Position numbers and translations under genes: made by a program
In this document: positions 25,291 to 38,800 of the stretch, piece after piece
Numbering within the stretch: position 1 is the stretch's first letter
Layout of the letters: every line of letters begins with the position of its first letter
DNA from: Dasypus novemcinctus
Taxonomy: Eukaryota > Chordata > Mammalia > Cingulata > Dasypodidae
Length of the DNA: 64,000 nt
Assembly (NCBI RefSeq): GCF_030445035.2
Contig: NC_080677.1
Location: 159,837,169-159,901,168 of the forward strand
Reading direction: 5' to 3'
Notes under the pieces: model-generated
Databases searched by the model: none
Seen by the model: only the letters and a program-made list of their open reading frames with translations
What the model was told of the DNA's origin: nothing

Positions 25291-26240
25291 GCCTTCGCAT
25301 TCAGCAGTGCGCCCAAGCAGGAGCCCAGAGCGGGCCCACTCCCTCCGCCCAGCCCCGGCGCGGCGCCGGCCTCTCCCTCGGGCGCCTTCGCTCCCTCGGG
25401 GCGGCGTGGCCCTCGCAGGGCTGGCTCAAGACATCAACCTCCTCCCCAAACCCTCTCACCCGAGCGTCGTTTAAGGGTCCCCAATGGGCTGCTTTCATCC
25501 GCTTAGAAAGATGTACGGAAGGCCAGACTGTTCAAAGCCGAGTAAAACTGCGTCTCAGAAAGACGACAATTTTCACAAAGGGACAAGAAAGGTGGGCACA
25601 GGTTCAGGGGCCCATTTAAGAGGCGGCGCCTCGGGCTCGAGCCGCTCCACGCCGGTGAGGGAAAGGGCCCGCGTCACGGGGGGCGAGCCCGCACGGGTTT
25701 GGGGGCGCGGGGGGGTTGGGCTGCATGGGTTTGGGTACGAAGGGCCGCAAAAGGGGGCGAGCCCGCGTGGGTCTGGGGGCGCAGGGTGTCGGCGGCAAGA
25801 GCCGCGGGAGAGAGCGAGTCGGGATCACACCCCAGGTGCGGGAAGGGAAGGCAACCGCCGAGCAGCCCATACGGCGGAAACGGCCTGCTCTCCACAGCTT
25901 CCCCTGCTCCTCCTCACGTAACTCACCACAAAGACAGGGAAAGGAAAGGAAAAGGGACGGAGAAGCCCAGAGCCGCCAGGACCGCTCCTCGACGGAAAGG
26001 CGCCCTTTGGACCCCGGCTCGCCCACGGCCCGCCGCGCCTCCCCCCGGCCTCTGCGCCTGCGCCGACCCGTGCGTCACGCCCACCGCCCGAGTCGCCTCG
26101 CGCCGCTCTCCGCGCGGCGCCCGCGCTCCACCCACCGGCTCTTCACGCTACTTGGGCTTCGGCCCGCCCCCTGTCGCTCTGACGTAACGGTGCGTCAGCG
26201 TGGTCTCAGCCGCTCGGCCCGCCCCCACCGGGATTGGGGC
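25290..26240. promoter_or_regulatory. CpG island of the THNSL1/ENKUR divergent promoter
   Basis: About 950 bases of GC-rich DNA with dense CpG, in sharp contrast to AT-rich flanks. It lies between THNSL1 (minus) and ENKUR (plus). Motif-like sites include TGCGCCTGCGCC (26053-26064, NRF1-like), TGACGTAA (26180-26187, CRE/ATF-like), CCCGCCCC GC boxes near 26163 and 26219, and an inverted CCAAT (ATTGG, 26233-26237). There is no TATA box at an obvious position, as is usual for CpG-island promoters. The long open frames through the island are GC-driven and not genes. Confidence 0.85.
25927..26150 (-). other. THNSL1: Candidate non-coding first exon of THNSL1
   Basis: On the minus strand GTG/GTGAGT (donor GT at 25926-25925) is a strong 5' splice-site match within the CpG island. 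It could end a THNSL1 untranslated first exon. The 5' limit near 26150 is a guess from the GC-box/CRE cluster. A second donor-like site, CGG/GTGAGAG, lies near 25455-25461, so the exon choice is uncertain. Confidence 0.3.
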
Positions 26241-26477
26241 ATGCGTAGAAAAGCAGTCTTGAGAGATGCTTACGCCAAGCTGAGCAACTTTAACAGAAAT
26301 GTTTCTTTCTTTCCAAATAGGAAGCGGCAGAAAAGAGCAAACTTTTTAGGGGGACGGTCTTCTCCACCCCGCTATCCCCAACAGTGGCTTCCACATTTTA
26401 AGCTTCTCAGGCAGAGGAAGGCACTGCAGAAAGGGAAGAAAAGAAACCTGGTTGCCTGCGCTGCGGTCCAGCGCCCC

Positions 26478-26505
26478 GTCGCCTAGTAACTGTTTCCACG
26501 GCAAC
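26478..26505 (+). promoter_or_regulatory. Tandem RFX X-box-like sites upstream of ENKUR
   Basis: Two adjacent X-box-like motifs separated by one base. GTCGCC-T-AGTAAC (26478-26490) fits GTNRCC-N1-RGYAAC fully. GTTTCC-AC-GGCAAC (26492-26505) matches the symmetric GTTGCCATGGCAAC in 12 of 14 bases. RFX factors acting with FOXJ1 are known to drive motile-cilium genes, and ENKUR is such a gene. The sites lie about 230 bases before the ENKUR start codon, on the ENKUR side of the CpG island. Confidence 0.65.
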
Positions 26506-26738
26506 CGCACTGTCAACAAAGCTAAGCATCCCAAGAGGAATAGAAAGGCTATGTTCTTTTCTTCCCAAGAGAGGGCAGCTTAAAAAGGGATCAAAGAGGA
26601 ATTACGTGAAGGAGAGAAACCAGAGTTCTTTCAGAAGGGAGTAGGAAAGGAAAGGGAAGGAGTGAAGAAAGAGACGAGACATCGGTACAGTGAGAAAAAA
26701 GTTGAAGATAGTAGTTTTTAAGGAGTCATTTGGTGACC
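26506..26738 (+). other. ENKUR: Probable ENKUR 5'UTR, purine-rich
   Basis: Sequence between the X-box pair and the ENKUR ATG. It is strongly purine-rich from about 26590 to 26700 (GAAAGG and GGAGA runs). The transcription start probably lies here, but no initiator or TATA is certain. Confidence 0.4.
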
Positions 26739-26815
26739 ATGGATCCAACGTGCTCCTCAGAGAGCATTTATAACCTCATACCCAGTGACTTCAAGGAGCC
26801 TCCCCAGCCTCCTAG
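26739..26815 (+). CDS. ENKUR: ENKUR coding exon 1
   Basis: Starts at the ATG in GACCATGG and encodes residues 1-25 plus two bases of Arg26. It ends CCTAG/GTATGT, a good donor. It carries the PPQPPR motif that in enkurin binds SH3 domains. It is too short to appear as a stand-alone open frame. Confidence 0.93.
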
Positions 26816-29800
26816 GTATGTGGATAAGCAAAGATCACCACTTGAAATAATGGGAATAGTTTTTCAACCTCAAGGTTAAATAAGCACACATTATATGACT
26901 TTTAAAAAGGAATAAAAAGTATTGTCTCGGTGAGGTGGCTGTGGATGATAACTCTCTAAAAGAGAAAAGATAGTAAAATCTAAAGTATTTAGTGTCTCAC
27001 AATTCACAGAGTGGGTGGTCTGGTGCTGTAAGATGGCTATTTTATCATGTTAGTCTTAGCCTCCTGTTAATACGGTATGTAATTGTCCTGTAATCTTGCT
27101 AATTGTTCGTACCTGATGTGGTGTGTATGTGGTAAACATATTGTGAAATTTCATTTTGCTGTTGAAAAGATCACATCACAATTTTATTATCCTGTTTTTA
27201 AGATACTTGATATTTGGTTTCAGAAGTTTAGTGTTATACTCCTAACTGCACTTTGCTCCCCTTCTAAAGGGATATTTTCCTCCAACGTTATTGTCAAATA
27301 TAAATTCCCATTTGTTTCTGAGTCTCCGTTTTTTTTTTTAATCAGAAAAAGTAGATGGGGGGAATAGTAGATGGACTAGATAATCTCTGAGGTCTTTTTC
27401 AGATCTAATGGATGGAAGGAAGAGTGGATAGAGACAAAAATACATAGACTTGAGTTAATATGACCCCTTAAGTTATCTCAAATAGGTAACCAAAAAGTAA
27501 ACACTCTTTTACTCTCCTGTGTGGGGACTTCTTAGACTTACTTAAATCTGTGGGGAGAAAATGAGATAGATAGTAGAGAAAATCACATTCCTCATAGGAC
27601 TTTAAGTGCTTGCTGTCTTTTACCTTTCTCCTTTTCCTTATGCAAGTCATTGAAAGTGCTGAGCTGAAAAAAAAAAACAGACTTGCAACTAATTTGTTTT
27701 GGGACCTTGAAAATTTTTTTAACTAGTTTCTGAGTTGGCAGTTGTGTCCCCACATGACCATACCCCCATTTAGGCATTTTGTTCTTATTACATCCCTTGA
27801 AAAAGAGTCCCAGGCTTTTCCCTTCCGTGTGTTTTAGTCTTACTTCCTTGTGGTCATGATACCAGCTGAGGTTGTCAGTGCAATGAAAACAAACTGATGG
27901 AACAGGAGCAGATTGTTCTGCAATTTTTCTAGCTCTTTGAGTTGCACATCAAAGTTGGGACTCATCATACCACAGTTGTATAACCTGCCTGTGAAGTTCA
28001 TAACAATTTTCCCAACTCTGTGATCATCAATGGTTTCAAATTCACCAGTGTAATCATCATAGTTAGAAACTGGATAATGACTTTGGAGCATGGTCTGATA
28101 AGAACCTAGCATTTGCCTCTTCTCTCAGCATTGTTTAGCATGGCTAGGACACTCATGCCCACCATTATGGCAGCATGGAAGACGGCCTGAAGAGAACCCA
28201 TTGGGGGGGGGTTTAATTTGGCAAGATGGCATGCATACGAACTGCTTATTTAAATTTTTAAAAAAAGCACTGTAAAACATGTAATCAGTTCTTTCTTGCC
28301 ATACTAACACAAACTTGTCCTGACCCAATATCCTTAGTAAGAGTAAGAATTAAACACACCAAAAAAGCATATTGAGCTACAAGATCTATTTGCATCACCC
28401 AGTGATATAAACACAGCTCCAGGGAAGCTCACAATAGCTTTCTTTTGCAGCACTGGCAAGACAGTTGTCCAGCTTTCACAGAAAGGAGGGTTCCTTGGGG
28501 AAACCAACAACTGACTCCACTGTGATCTGCCATACTTCCGAGGTTACAGTCTCCTTGGGAAATCGAAATATAAAAACTAAAGTGTTCATTAACAAAACAA
28601 GATATTCAAAACCCTAATGAGATGCAGATACTAAATGCAAGAACTTAAAAGATGGATCCTCGTGATTAAAGTGGGGGAAAGAGCACTTTCCTGCAGTTGA
28701 GCTATGACCTGGGGTTAAAAGCTGAAGTCTTAAAGTCAATGGAAAGCCATGTTTTAATTTTCAAAATCTGAGTTACTATGCATGAGGTGGTTTCTAATAT
28801 CTTCACCAAATATGCTACCTTTCTATTGATGGCTCTGTAATTTAATATCTCTAAATTACAGGTGATTCTCTCTTTCCCTTTTGGTTATTTTTTAAAGATT
28901 TATTTATTTAATTCATCCCCACCCCCACCCCCACCCCCATTGTCTGTTCTCTGTGTCTATTTGCTGCGTCTTGTTTCTTTGTCCGCTTCTGTTTTCGTCA
29001 GCAGCACGGGAAGTGTGGGCGGCGCCATTCCTGGGCAGGCTGCACTTTCTTTGGCGCTGGGCGGCTCTCCCTACAGGCGCACTCCTTGTGCGTGGGGCTA
29101 CCCCACGCGGAGGACACCTCTGCGTGGCAGGGCACTCCTTGCGCGCATCAGCACCAGCTCCACACGAATCAAGGAGGCCCGGGGTCTGAACCGCGGACCT
29201 CCCATGTGGCAGACGGACGCCCTAACCATTGGGCCAAGTAAGTCTGTTTCCCTCTTTCCCTTTTGTTAAAGGCAAAATTCCTGATACAGTCTGAATAGCC
29301 CATGGAAATCAGTGACTTCTTTTCTTATATCTCCTTTCATGGACACATAACACTTTTATTAATAATACTTAAGTTTCCATTAGCATTTTTACATCATGTC
29401 CCACTGTTGGCTCATTGAAATTCCTGCATGAATTATGACTATTGGTTGGTCTCTCCAATTATGTAACTGTGTAACTGATTCTCTTTTATCTCAATTTATC
29501 ATTAATCTTTGGAAATAGTTTGGAATTTTGAGTCCTTCATACATTCTTTTAAGCATCTTTTCCATTTGCAAATATAATAAGTATGTTTTTTGTATCTCCA
29601 TTTATCATTTTTTGTATCTCCATCTATCATTTAACAAGGGAAGTACTTTGAACTTCAGTGGGCTACTAAACATCTCCCTCTAGGCTGGGAGCAATACTTC
29701 TTTGAGTGTTTAGTCAGCCACCCAGAAGGATCCATCAACCAGTTCATATTTCTCTTCCTTATCACCAAGAATTTAATAAGAGGCTTTGCTAACATCAAGA

Positions 29801-32800
29801 CACACATTACTATGTCTAAGTTATTTCCCTGATCTAATGGATCTAATAACCTTATTTTTTTTAAAGTGATGTTCATATACTTTGAGCTGAAACTCCAAAT
29901 GGGCTCATGCAATCATTGCTTCACTACGAACTTATTAAAGATTCATAAAACTCTTGTAGAACGTGACATCAGGCTCACCAGTATAGTTTCTGGATGTATC
30001 CTTTTGGAAAATGAGAATATGTAATGCTGTAAGCCCCCACTAGTTTTTTAAATGCCTTTCTGTTTTTCCCTGGGGTTAATTGTGACATATAGTCAGGATT
30101 TCATTTTTGGAGTTTCCCGTTCTTCTTGGACTACCTTCCATTTTATTCCATTTCCATACTATTATACCTATGTTTTCTGAAATCTTTGTAACATCTCCTT
30201 GTTTAAAGTCGGGTTATGTATGTGAATTTGCTCAGCAGTCTCTTCCTTGACTATTGTAAACTCTTCAGATGGCATGTTCACCTGAGTCACTTGTCTCATC
30301 TACTTTGCTGACTAATTAGAGCCAGAATTCAGTTGGGGAAAGCAGTAGCTCTTTTAAATGAACATACTTTCAAATAATGTCCAGATTATTCCAAAGTCTT
30401 CGTTTTTAGCATTATGAAATTTCATGCTAAAATTCCCATTGCTGTAATATATGGTCTCAGAATTTTATGATTACTCTTGGAAACTGTTGTTCATATTGTT
30501 CAGCTGGCCAGGCAGTCTTTGCAGTCTTCTGCAATTATAACACTTATCTTCATCACTGGTATTATTTTTTACCCAAATATTCTTCTCTTGCTAATTTCCT
30601 CAATTATTAATATAATCTTATAATTATAATGAAATAGCAAGTTATCTATAATTATTATATATAATCTCATATATGCATACATTATTGATATGTAATCATA
30701 TATAAACACGTTCCTGATAAATGATCTTAGATATATAATCATATATATAATATAAAATCTACCTATCTGTATGTACACACACATTCTTGACCTAGATCTC
30801 ACTGTCCATATAGGAGATCTCAAAATCACCAGGAAAAGCAAGCACACACCTAAAAATGTGTTATAGTGAATAGAATCACCTGAAGAACATAGAAAAATCG
30901 AAGGCCTGAGAAACTTGAGTAGTGGAAGAATAATTCAAGGAGGCTTTTTATTCTCCTTCAGACTGGTGGATGGGGAGAAGGAAATTCCCAAAGGGCATTT
31001 TTTGTCAGCAGAGAGAATTGTAGCTTCCATATGCATTTACCAGTTTAATATTTGTTCATTGTGGTTTATTGGCTCTCATTTAGATTTTATAGATATAACA
31101 TTGTGGTAAAAATTGTTAGCATACCTCTCTGGCATTTCGCATATTCATTAAAGTGTTGAGAGAAGAAAAAAATGCCAGCAATATTCCTTAAAATTAGTTG
31201 TCAGGATAATGTGTGGAAAATCTGTTTTTTGTAGGTCAGGAAAGTATATCAGATGGAGGGAACCTAAATTTTATCCATTTTTAATCTTAACTTTTATAAT
31301 AATTTGGAAAAATAAGAAGTATACATATAGAATGGAATGTATAACTTGGTTTCAGAAATACTTGGGTAGCTTTCAGCTCACCAAAAGAAATGTATTGAAT
31401 CACAATAAGACTGCAAATTAAAAAGAGGTGGGACTGTACACACCCATTCTACACCAAAAGAAATGAACTTATTAATTAAGAGACCATGTCTTCCATAAGA
31501 ATTTTAAAACACAGATTTTAATTGAGTGCAGTTTCCTGGAGGTAACTAATGTGCTCATTCAGTTTGGACCATACATAATCGATGCCCAGCCATTGAGTTA
31601 AAAATCGAGGAAATGCTCCTAAAAGTAAAAACAATGAAATGTTTCTCTAGACAAATTTATCTACATAAGGAAGAAGAGATGAGTTATTAACAGTAGTATA
31701 GCTGAAGTTCTGATTCTAACCAAGGTTGAGATTTACCTTTTCACCTTAAACAACTGAAACACCAGAAAAAATATATATGAAAGAAAGGTTTTCAGAGAAC
31801 AGGCAGCATAGGGAATCCATCCTTAGCAGAAGGGGAACAAATGAGGTGAGCCCTATGATTACTTCAATGTAACTCCCTTGGGAGAATTTTAAGATCAGGG
31901 TTCAGAGAGGGGGGATTAAAACAAAACCTCACAATCTCCATGAATCAAGGTGTAGCAGTTTGATATAGTAATGAATTCCAAAAATAGATACTGGATTATG
32001 TTTGTAAACTGGTCTGTCTGAAGTTTCATTTTTACTTAATTAAATTATGATTAGGGCTTTGATTGGGCCACATCAGTAGGGTGTTGAGTCTCCGTCCCTT
32101 AGTGGGTGGGGACTCACAGATAAAAGACATGGCAAAGGAAAGTGTTGGAGTTTTGAAGTTCAGGCTTTGATGTTGGAGTTTTGATGCTGGAGCCTCGATG
32201 CTGGAGTCTTGAGCTGTAGCCCCAGGAAGTAAGCACACAGAGGAGCTTGGTTGTGAGGAAAGAGAAGCAAGCCCCAGGAAGAGAGGAACCCTGAACCCAA
32301 AGAGAAGCAAACCCTGGAGAGAGAGGAACCCAGGAAGTCTGAACCCTGGAAGACTTTGGCAGCCATCTTGCTCCAACACATGTCAAAAGACTTTGGTGAG
32401 GGGAGTAACTTATGCTTTATGGCCTGGTATCTGTAAGCTCCTACACCAAATAAATACCCTTTATAAACCAACCGATTTCTGGTATTTTGCATCAGCACCC
32501 CTTTGGCTGACTAATACACAGGGAACAGAGTTCAGAGTTTTGGGAGGCCAGAGCAGGTAGAATTCATGGTGCAGAGCCCCAGAAAGGAGAGAACTGAGTA
32601 TATAGGGAGAGTGCTCTAGAGAGCTACAAGAGGATCCTCCTCAAGTTTTTGATTGAGAAGTCATCAGCCCTTGTGTGTGACGAAACTACAAGGGCCAGGG
32701 AAATAACCAGCAGAAAGCAGCAGAGCCAAGTATTGGTTGTGTTGTTCCATCAGAGTAGAAACACCTCCCAACACACATAGCATTTAGTAGTGCATTCAGA

Positions 32801-35800
32801 AGTGTATTGCCTCAATAGTGTGGCCAAATTAGAACTAAACTAAAGGCTACTATATATTTTTAAATAGCAATTTAAAATATTCTTCATGTGTTAAAAAAAA
32901 AAAGAGGAAAACAAGAACAAAATATGGAGAGAAATGAAAGAAAAATAAAAACCCAAATAAACTTCTGGATATTAAAAATACCATGTCTAAAATGAAAAAT
33001 AATATACTGAATGGAATTAACAGCAGCCAAGACACTAGAGAAGAAAATATAGGTGAGTTTGAAGAAAGCAATAGAGAAATCCAAAATTAAAGAGGGAAAA
33101 AGACTTTTAAAAGAGAGAAAAAAGATTTTAAAGGCAAACAAACAGAATTGGTGAACTGTGGGACAACATCAAGCAGCCTAACTTAAGTGTAATTAGAATC
33201 CCAGAAGGAGAAGAGAGAGATGGGGAAACAGAAGAAATATTTGAATAATAGCCAAAAATCTGTCAAATTTAAGGAAATCTCCATTCCACAAATTCAAGAC
33301 TTGACAATGAATCCCAAACAGAAAAAAAAATGAAGAAAACTATACCAAGGTACAAAAATTTTAAAACCAATAATGAAGAGAAAATTCTTTAAAGGAGCCT
33401 GATACAGAAAGAGGCAAAGCAAATTTCTGCTCCAAAACAATGCAGCCCAAGGTTAAAGAAAGCCCTTAATGCATAAGAAAAATGGTACCAGTTGGAAAAT
33501 TGGATTTACCCAACAGAATGAAGAGCACTAGAAATGGTAAATATATGGGTATGTTTTTTCTTACTTTTCACATCTCTTTAGAGTATAATTGACTATTTAA
33601 AGGGAAAGTAATAACAATGAACTGTGGGTTTTATAACACATGAAGTAAAATATATTACAACACTAGGACAAAGGTGGGTATAGGTGTAAGTATTCTTTTG
33701 TGATGTTCTTATACCATATGTGAAGTGGTATATTGTTACTTGAAAATAGACTGTGGTGCATTAAACATGTATACTCTAAACCCTAAGTTTTACACACACA
33801 CACACACACACACACAGAGAAAACAAGTACAGAATAAAAAGAAGAATGAACAAGAGGATATGTTGAAAACAGATACAAGATGGCAAATTTAAACATATCT
33901 TAAAAATAAAATCAAATATGAATGATCTAAACATACCAAATGAAAGAAATTGTTAGATTATATAAAAGTTCTATGCTGTCTAAAAGAAACCCATTTCAAA
34001 AATACACAGAGAAGTAAAATGCAAAGGTAGAAACAGATTATGCTACCAGAAATCAAAGGAGTTATGGAGTGATTATATTAATATAAAACAGAGTATTAAT
34101 AAATTAATAAAACAGTGCATAATATTAAAAGGGATAAAGAAAGTTATTTGATAATTATGAAGGGGTCAGTTTCTCAAAAAGATAGTGCTCAAAAGATAAA
34201 TGCTGTGCACCTGTTAACAAAATTTCAAAATATATAAAGCAAAGACGGATAGACGTGAAAGAAGAAATGGACAAATCCAAGTTGAGTCAGAGATTTCAAC
34301 ATCTCTCTTTTAATAATTAATAGAAAAAGTAGACAGAAAATCAATAAGGATATAGAACATTTAAAAATACTATCAGCTAAACTGATCTAGTTTCATTTAT
34401 AGAACAATCCAGCCAACAGCAGAATATACTTTCTTTTCAAATGTGTATAGAACATTTACCAAGGTAGATCATGCTTTGTTCCATAAAACAAGTATTGAAA
34501 AATTTTAAAGGATTAAACTCATTGAAAGTATATTCTCTAAATACAATGGAAATCAATTATAAATTAATTTAAAAGATATCAAAAAAATCCTCAAATAGTT
34601 GGAAACTAGTCAAAACACATCTAGAAATACCCTGTAAGTCAAAGAATTTATCAGAAGGGATTTAAAAAGATAGTTTATTTTGAGATGAATGTAAATGAAA
34701 GCATGGCATGTCAAAATTTATGGGATTACCCTAAAACATTGTTTAGAGAGAATTTTATAGCTTTCAACACCTAAATTAGAGAATTATAAAGGTTTACAAT
34801 CAAAAATCTAATCTTGTGCCTTAAGCAACTAAAAATTTAAGTAAAGAAAAGCAAATTAAACCCAAAGAAAAGAGAATTAATAATGAAGATCAGAGTAGAA
34901 GTCAGTGAAATGGAAAACATATGAACATTAGAGAAAATCAGAGAAATATTGGTTCTTTGAGAAGATTAAAAATCCCTAGCTACTTTGGTCAGGGGTAAAA
35001 GAGAAAAGACACAAATTTAAAATGTCAGGAATGAGAGAGAGACATCACTACCAATTCTACAGAAGCTCAAAAGATAATAAGGACACACTATGAACTACTT
35101 TACCCCAGGACCTCTTCATTAAGAGAGAACTTCCCTTTAGCTTGCCTAAACCTGATGGGAGTCTCAAATAATTGTACTTTATGGTTATTCTTCCCCATAT
35201 GAATATAGACATACATAATACAAATATTAACCTTTTTAAAAACTTTGAAAAATTTGTACTAAACATATAAATGGTACAACTTTTAAATTTTATTTTAGGT
35301 ACGTATCAGTTTTTAAGACATCTGTGAAAGATGACATGCAAAAAGTTAAAACTGCAATGAAAACTATGGGACCGGCAAAACTTGAATTACCTTCTCCAAA
35401 GGATTTTCTAAAGAAACATTCAAAGGAAAAGACCCTACCACCCAGTAGGTTTTCTTTTTCTGCTGCCTTTTTTTTTGGTATTAGAAATGTTATCAGGTAA
35501 TTTAACTAAACTTATTTTATTGCCTCTGGATATTAAATGTGCACAAGTGATAGCAACTTTACCTCACATTAAGCAAAATTTAGGTGACTTAAGAGAATGC
35601 ACAAGTAGAGAATGTGTAGAAAAAGAGCAGGGAAGTAATAAAATGCCCCCCTAAATAGACTATCATTTTGATGGTCCAAACATCTTGAACTTCATCTTGG
35701 ACTTTCCAGTAAAGTCCTACCTGCAGCACCACTTACCTTACCATCTCACTTCTTGTTAGATATGTGACTTCTCTTGCGATCAATAATCATAATAAAGAGT

Positions 35801-38800
35801 TCTACATCCCAGAGGCAATCTCCGATTAATGGGCAACCTGCATCAAAACGCTGTCTGGTAAGAGATAAAGAAAAACACAACAGTTACTATAAGTTGGTGA
35901 AGCAACTACCTGGTGTAACTTGTGGCTTGAGTGTGGGCTTTCACTCTTGCAGATCTCTAAGCCCATTAAGACTGTGGATGAGTTCGATGCAAAGGAGGAG
36001 AATTCATGGATGAGTGGTGGACCAAGCTGGCTTCCAGGGCGAGTGACCTGTTCAAGTCATAAAGGGTCCTGGGGTTAGAAAGACCCCATGCTTGGTTTAA
36101 TCCTCTTCTTTTGCTGTCTTGAAATTCTTAATAATTTTTTACCTAAGATTCCTGCATTTTTATTTTCCCCTGGGAAAATGTATGTAGTCAGTCCTGATAG
36201 TAGAGTATATGGATATCAGCAAAGAAGGTTATCATGAAAATGGAGAGTGGATGAAAAGGGATCTGTTCATGGAAGCAGCTTACTCCCTTAATTACCATGA
36301 GTTCCTCGTGGCTTAGGGTAATCTGGAGAAGAGACAGATGAGTCTATATCTTTAAAAAAGAGTTGGCCTTTTTCTCTCTGCTTGCATCAAGGAAATAATG
36401 CAACATCTTAAACCCAACTAGAAATGTACATTTTGACAAAGTGAAACTACTTCAACCTATAGTACCATTTTAGCTCTCATAACCCACATTCCATAACAAA
36501 GGTTGAGGACATTATGAAGAGAGATGGGAAAAGCAAGCCTGAAAATACAACATTCATGCTCAGTTTGGAGATGTTTGTCTTTGGAAGTCTCTTTTGTATT
36601 TTATTCTAGTGGGGTCTGGTCTTTTGTCACTCCCAACCTCTTGAGAACACTGGAAAATCCTAATATAGAATGAGATGCCTTCAGTGCATTATTACCAATG
36701 ATGTGCCTGGGGCCCTCTTGTATCCTCGAAGAGTTAAGCTTGCTATGTAACAACTACCAAACAATGTAAATCCTATGAATCAAATAAGAAGAAAGGGGAA
36801 AAGCTTCTCTCTCTCTTAGAAACATTGTAAGGCAAAATAAAACAAAATTTGATTGGCCTTAAGAATAAGTAAATAAATTCAGAGGGTTCAAGAGCTTTAA
36901 AAATCCAGTCCAATGTGATAAAGTTGAAGATAATACAGGGCAAAGCTGCTGCCAATCTCTTTTTTAATATTCCACCATTTTGAACCTATCCCCTCCTCCT
37001 AAAGAAGACAGTAATTTGCTGGACACTCAAAAATACTTAATACATGAACATTTCTCTAAATTCAATTGATAGCACATCTGCATGATTTCAAAGCTGTGTT
37101 GATATTGCATTTTGATACAGCGTAAAGAAAATAAACCATTTGCTTTTCAGTTTGATTATCATTACCACCAAATAATTTGTGAAATAGACATTCTCACCCA
37201 ATTCTCTGAACTTTACCCCATTGCCAACCCCTGCTCCTGGGATGAGGTACCAATTGGTGTTTAGATAAATAAGGGAAAGGGAGAGTGTGATTTAGGTACC
37301 ATCCAGTGGACAACCACATAAACCAAGAGTTATAATTTTATTCTACTTACTTAAGTTCTTCTAAACCATTTCCTCTTTTTCTGACAATTTCTTTCCTTTC
37401 ATCGTTTCAAAAGCTATAGATTCCTTCATAGTTACAGGAGTCATTTGCTGGTACATTCCATTCATAATTAAACTTGGCTGCTGAATATTTTCTAAGTGAA
37501 CATCTCGAGGCTTTACCTCTGGTTTCTCAGGCACACTGACGAAGCAAGCGTTAGTGGGTTGGGTGTACCAGATGAAAGGACACTATTTAGGTTACAATAG
37601 GAGGCTCCATTCTCCTCCAGGATTTCTATCCATTTCTTTTCTCTCTTTTTTTTTTTTTTTTTAATAATTTGGCCTTTTTTTCCCCCTTCTGTGTCTGCTT
37701 GCATTTTTGTCAGCAGCACTGGGAATCTGTGTCTCTTTATTGCATCACTTTGCTGCGTCAGCTCTCTGTGTATACAGCGCCACTCCTGGGCAGGCTGTGC
37801 TTTTTTCACACAGGGCAGCTCTCCTTGCAGGGTGCACTCCTTGAGCATGAGGCTCCCCTATGCGGAGGATACCCCTGTGTGACACAGCACTCCTTGTGCA
37901 CATCAGCACTGCGTGTGGGCCAGCTCATCACACGGGTCAGGAGGCCCCAGGGTTTGAACCCTGGACCTCCTGTGTGGTAGGCAGATGCTCTATCAGTTAA
38001 GCCAAATCCGTTTCCCTCTATCCATTTCTAACAATACTCACAGCCTTCTTAGTAATATGTAAAATAGAAAGAGGGTGCCATGTTTGTAGGTCAAAACAGT
38101 AAAGGATATCATATGGTTCAACCAAATATATACTTGATATTTTACATATTAAATATTTTTATTTACTTAGTATCTTTTCTTTTCCCACTATAATGTAAAC
38201 TCCATGAGAACAGGGATGTGTCTCTTTGGTTCACTGTTGTATTCCTGTTCCTAGAACATTACCTGAGCACATTATAATTGCTTAACAAAAATATATTGAA
38301 TAAATTAATGAATATTTTAAAAGTCCTTTATATGATCGAAGTTATCCCAGTCCATAGACTTTTAAGAATATTTTTTTTTCTGATAATAAAAGTTAAGTAA
38401 ACCCATAAAAAGTTCAAATAATACAGAAGTGAATAAAATCAGTGTCTCTAGTAATTGTGATGGGGTTAAGATTGGTTAGGCCTTGTCAATTTTTGCATTT
38501 TAGCATTTAGCATTTTGGTTGATGCAGCTGTATCAAAACAGATTAGTCAAAATAGCCAAGTTGAAGAGGCCGTGTTAAAAAAAAAAAAACAGTTTCACTG
38601 GCTATTAATAAAATAAAGAGAATGTGATACAGAGAAATAAATAGAAGATAAGGGAAGCGGATGTGGCTCAAATGATAGGGCTTCTGCCTACCATATGGGA
38701 GGGCCTGGGTTCCATCCCTGGGGCCTCCTGGTGAAAAAGAAGAGAAAGCGTGCCTGTGTGGCCAGCCAGTGCCTATGCAGCGAACCAGTGCCCGCATGGT

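Noticed and set aside
25716-26486. 256-codon plus-strand frame, and other long frames over the CpG island
   Set aside because: High GC removes stop codons by chance. The frame crosses the promoter and X-box region, has low-complexity Arg/Pro/Ser content and matches no known protein.
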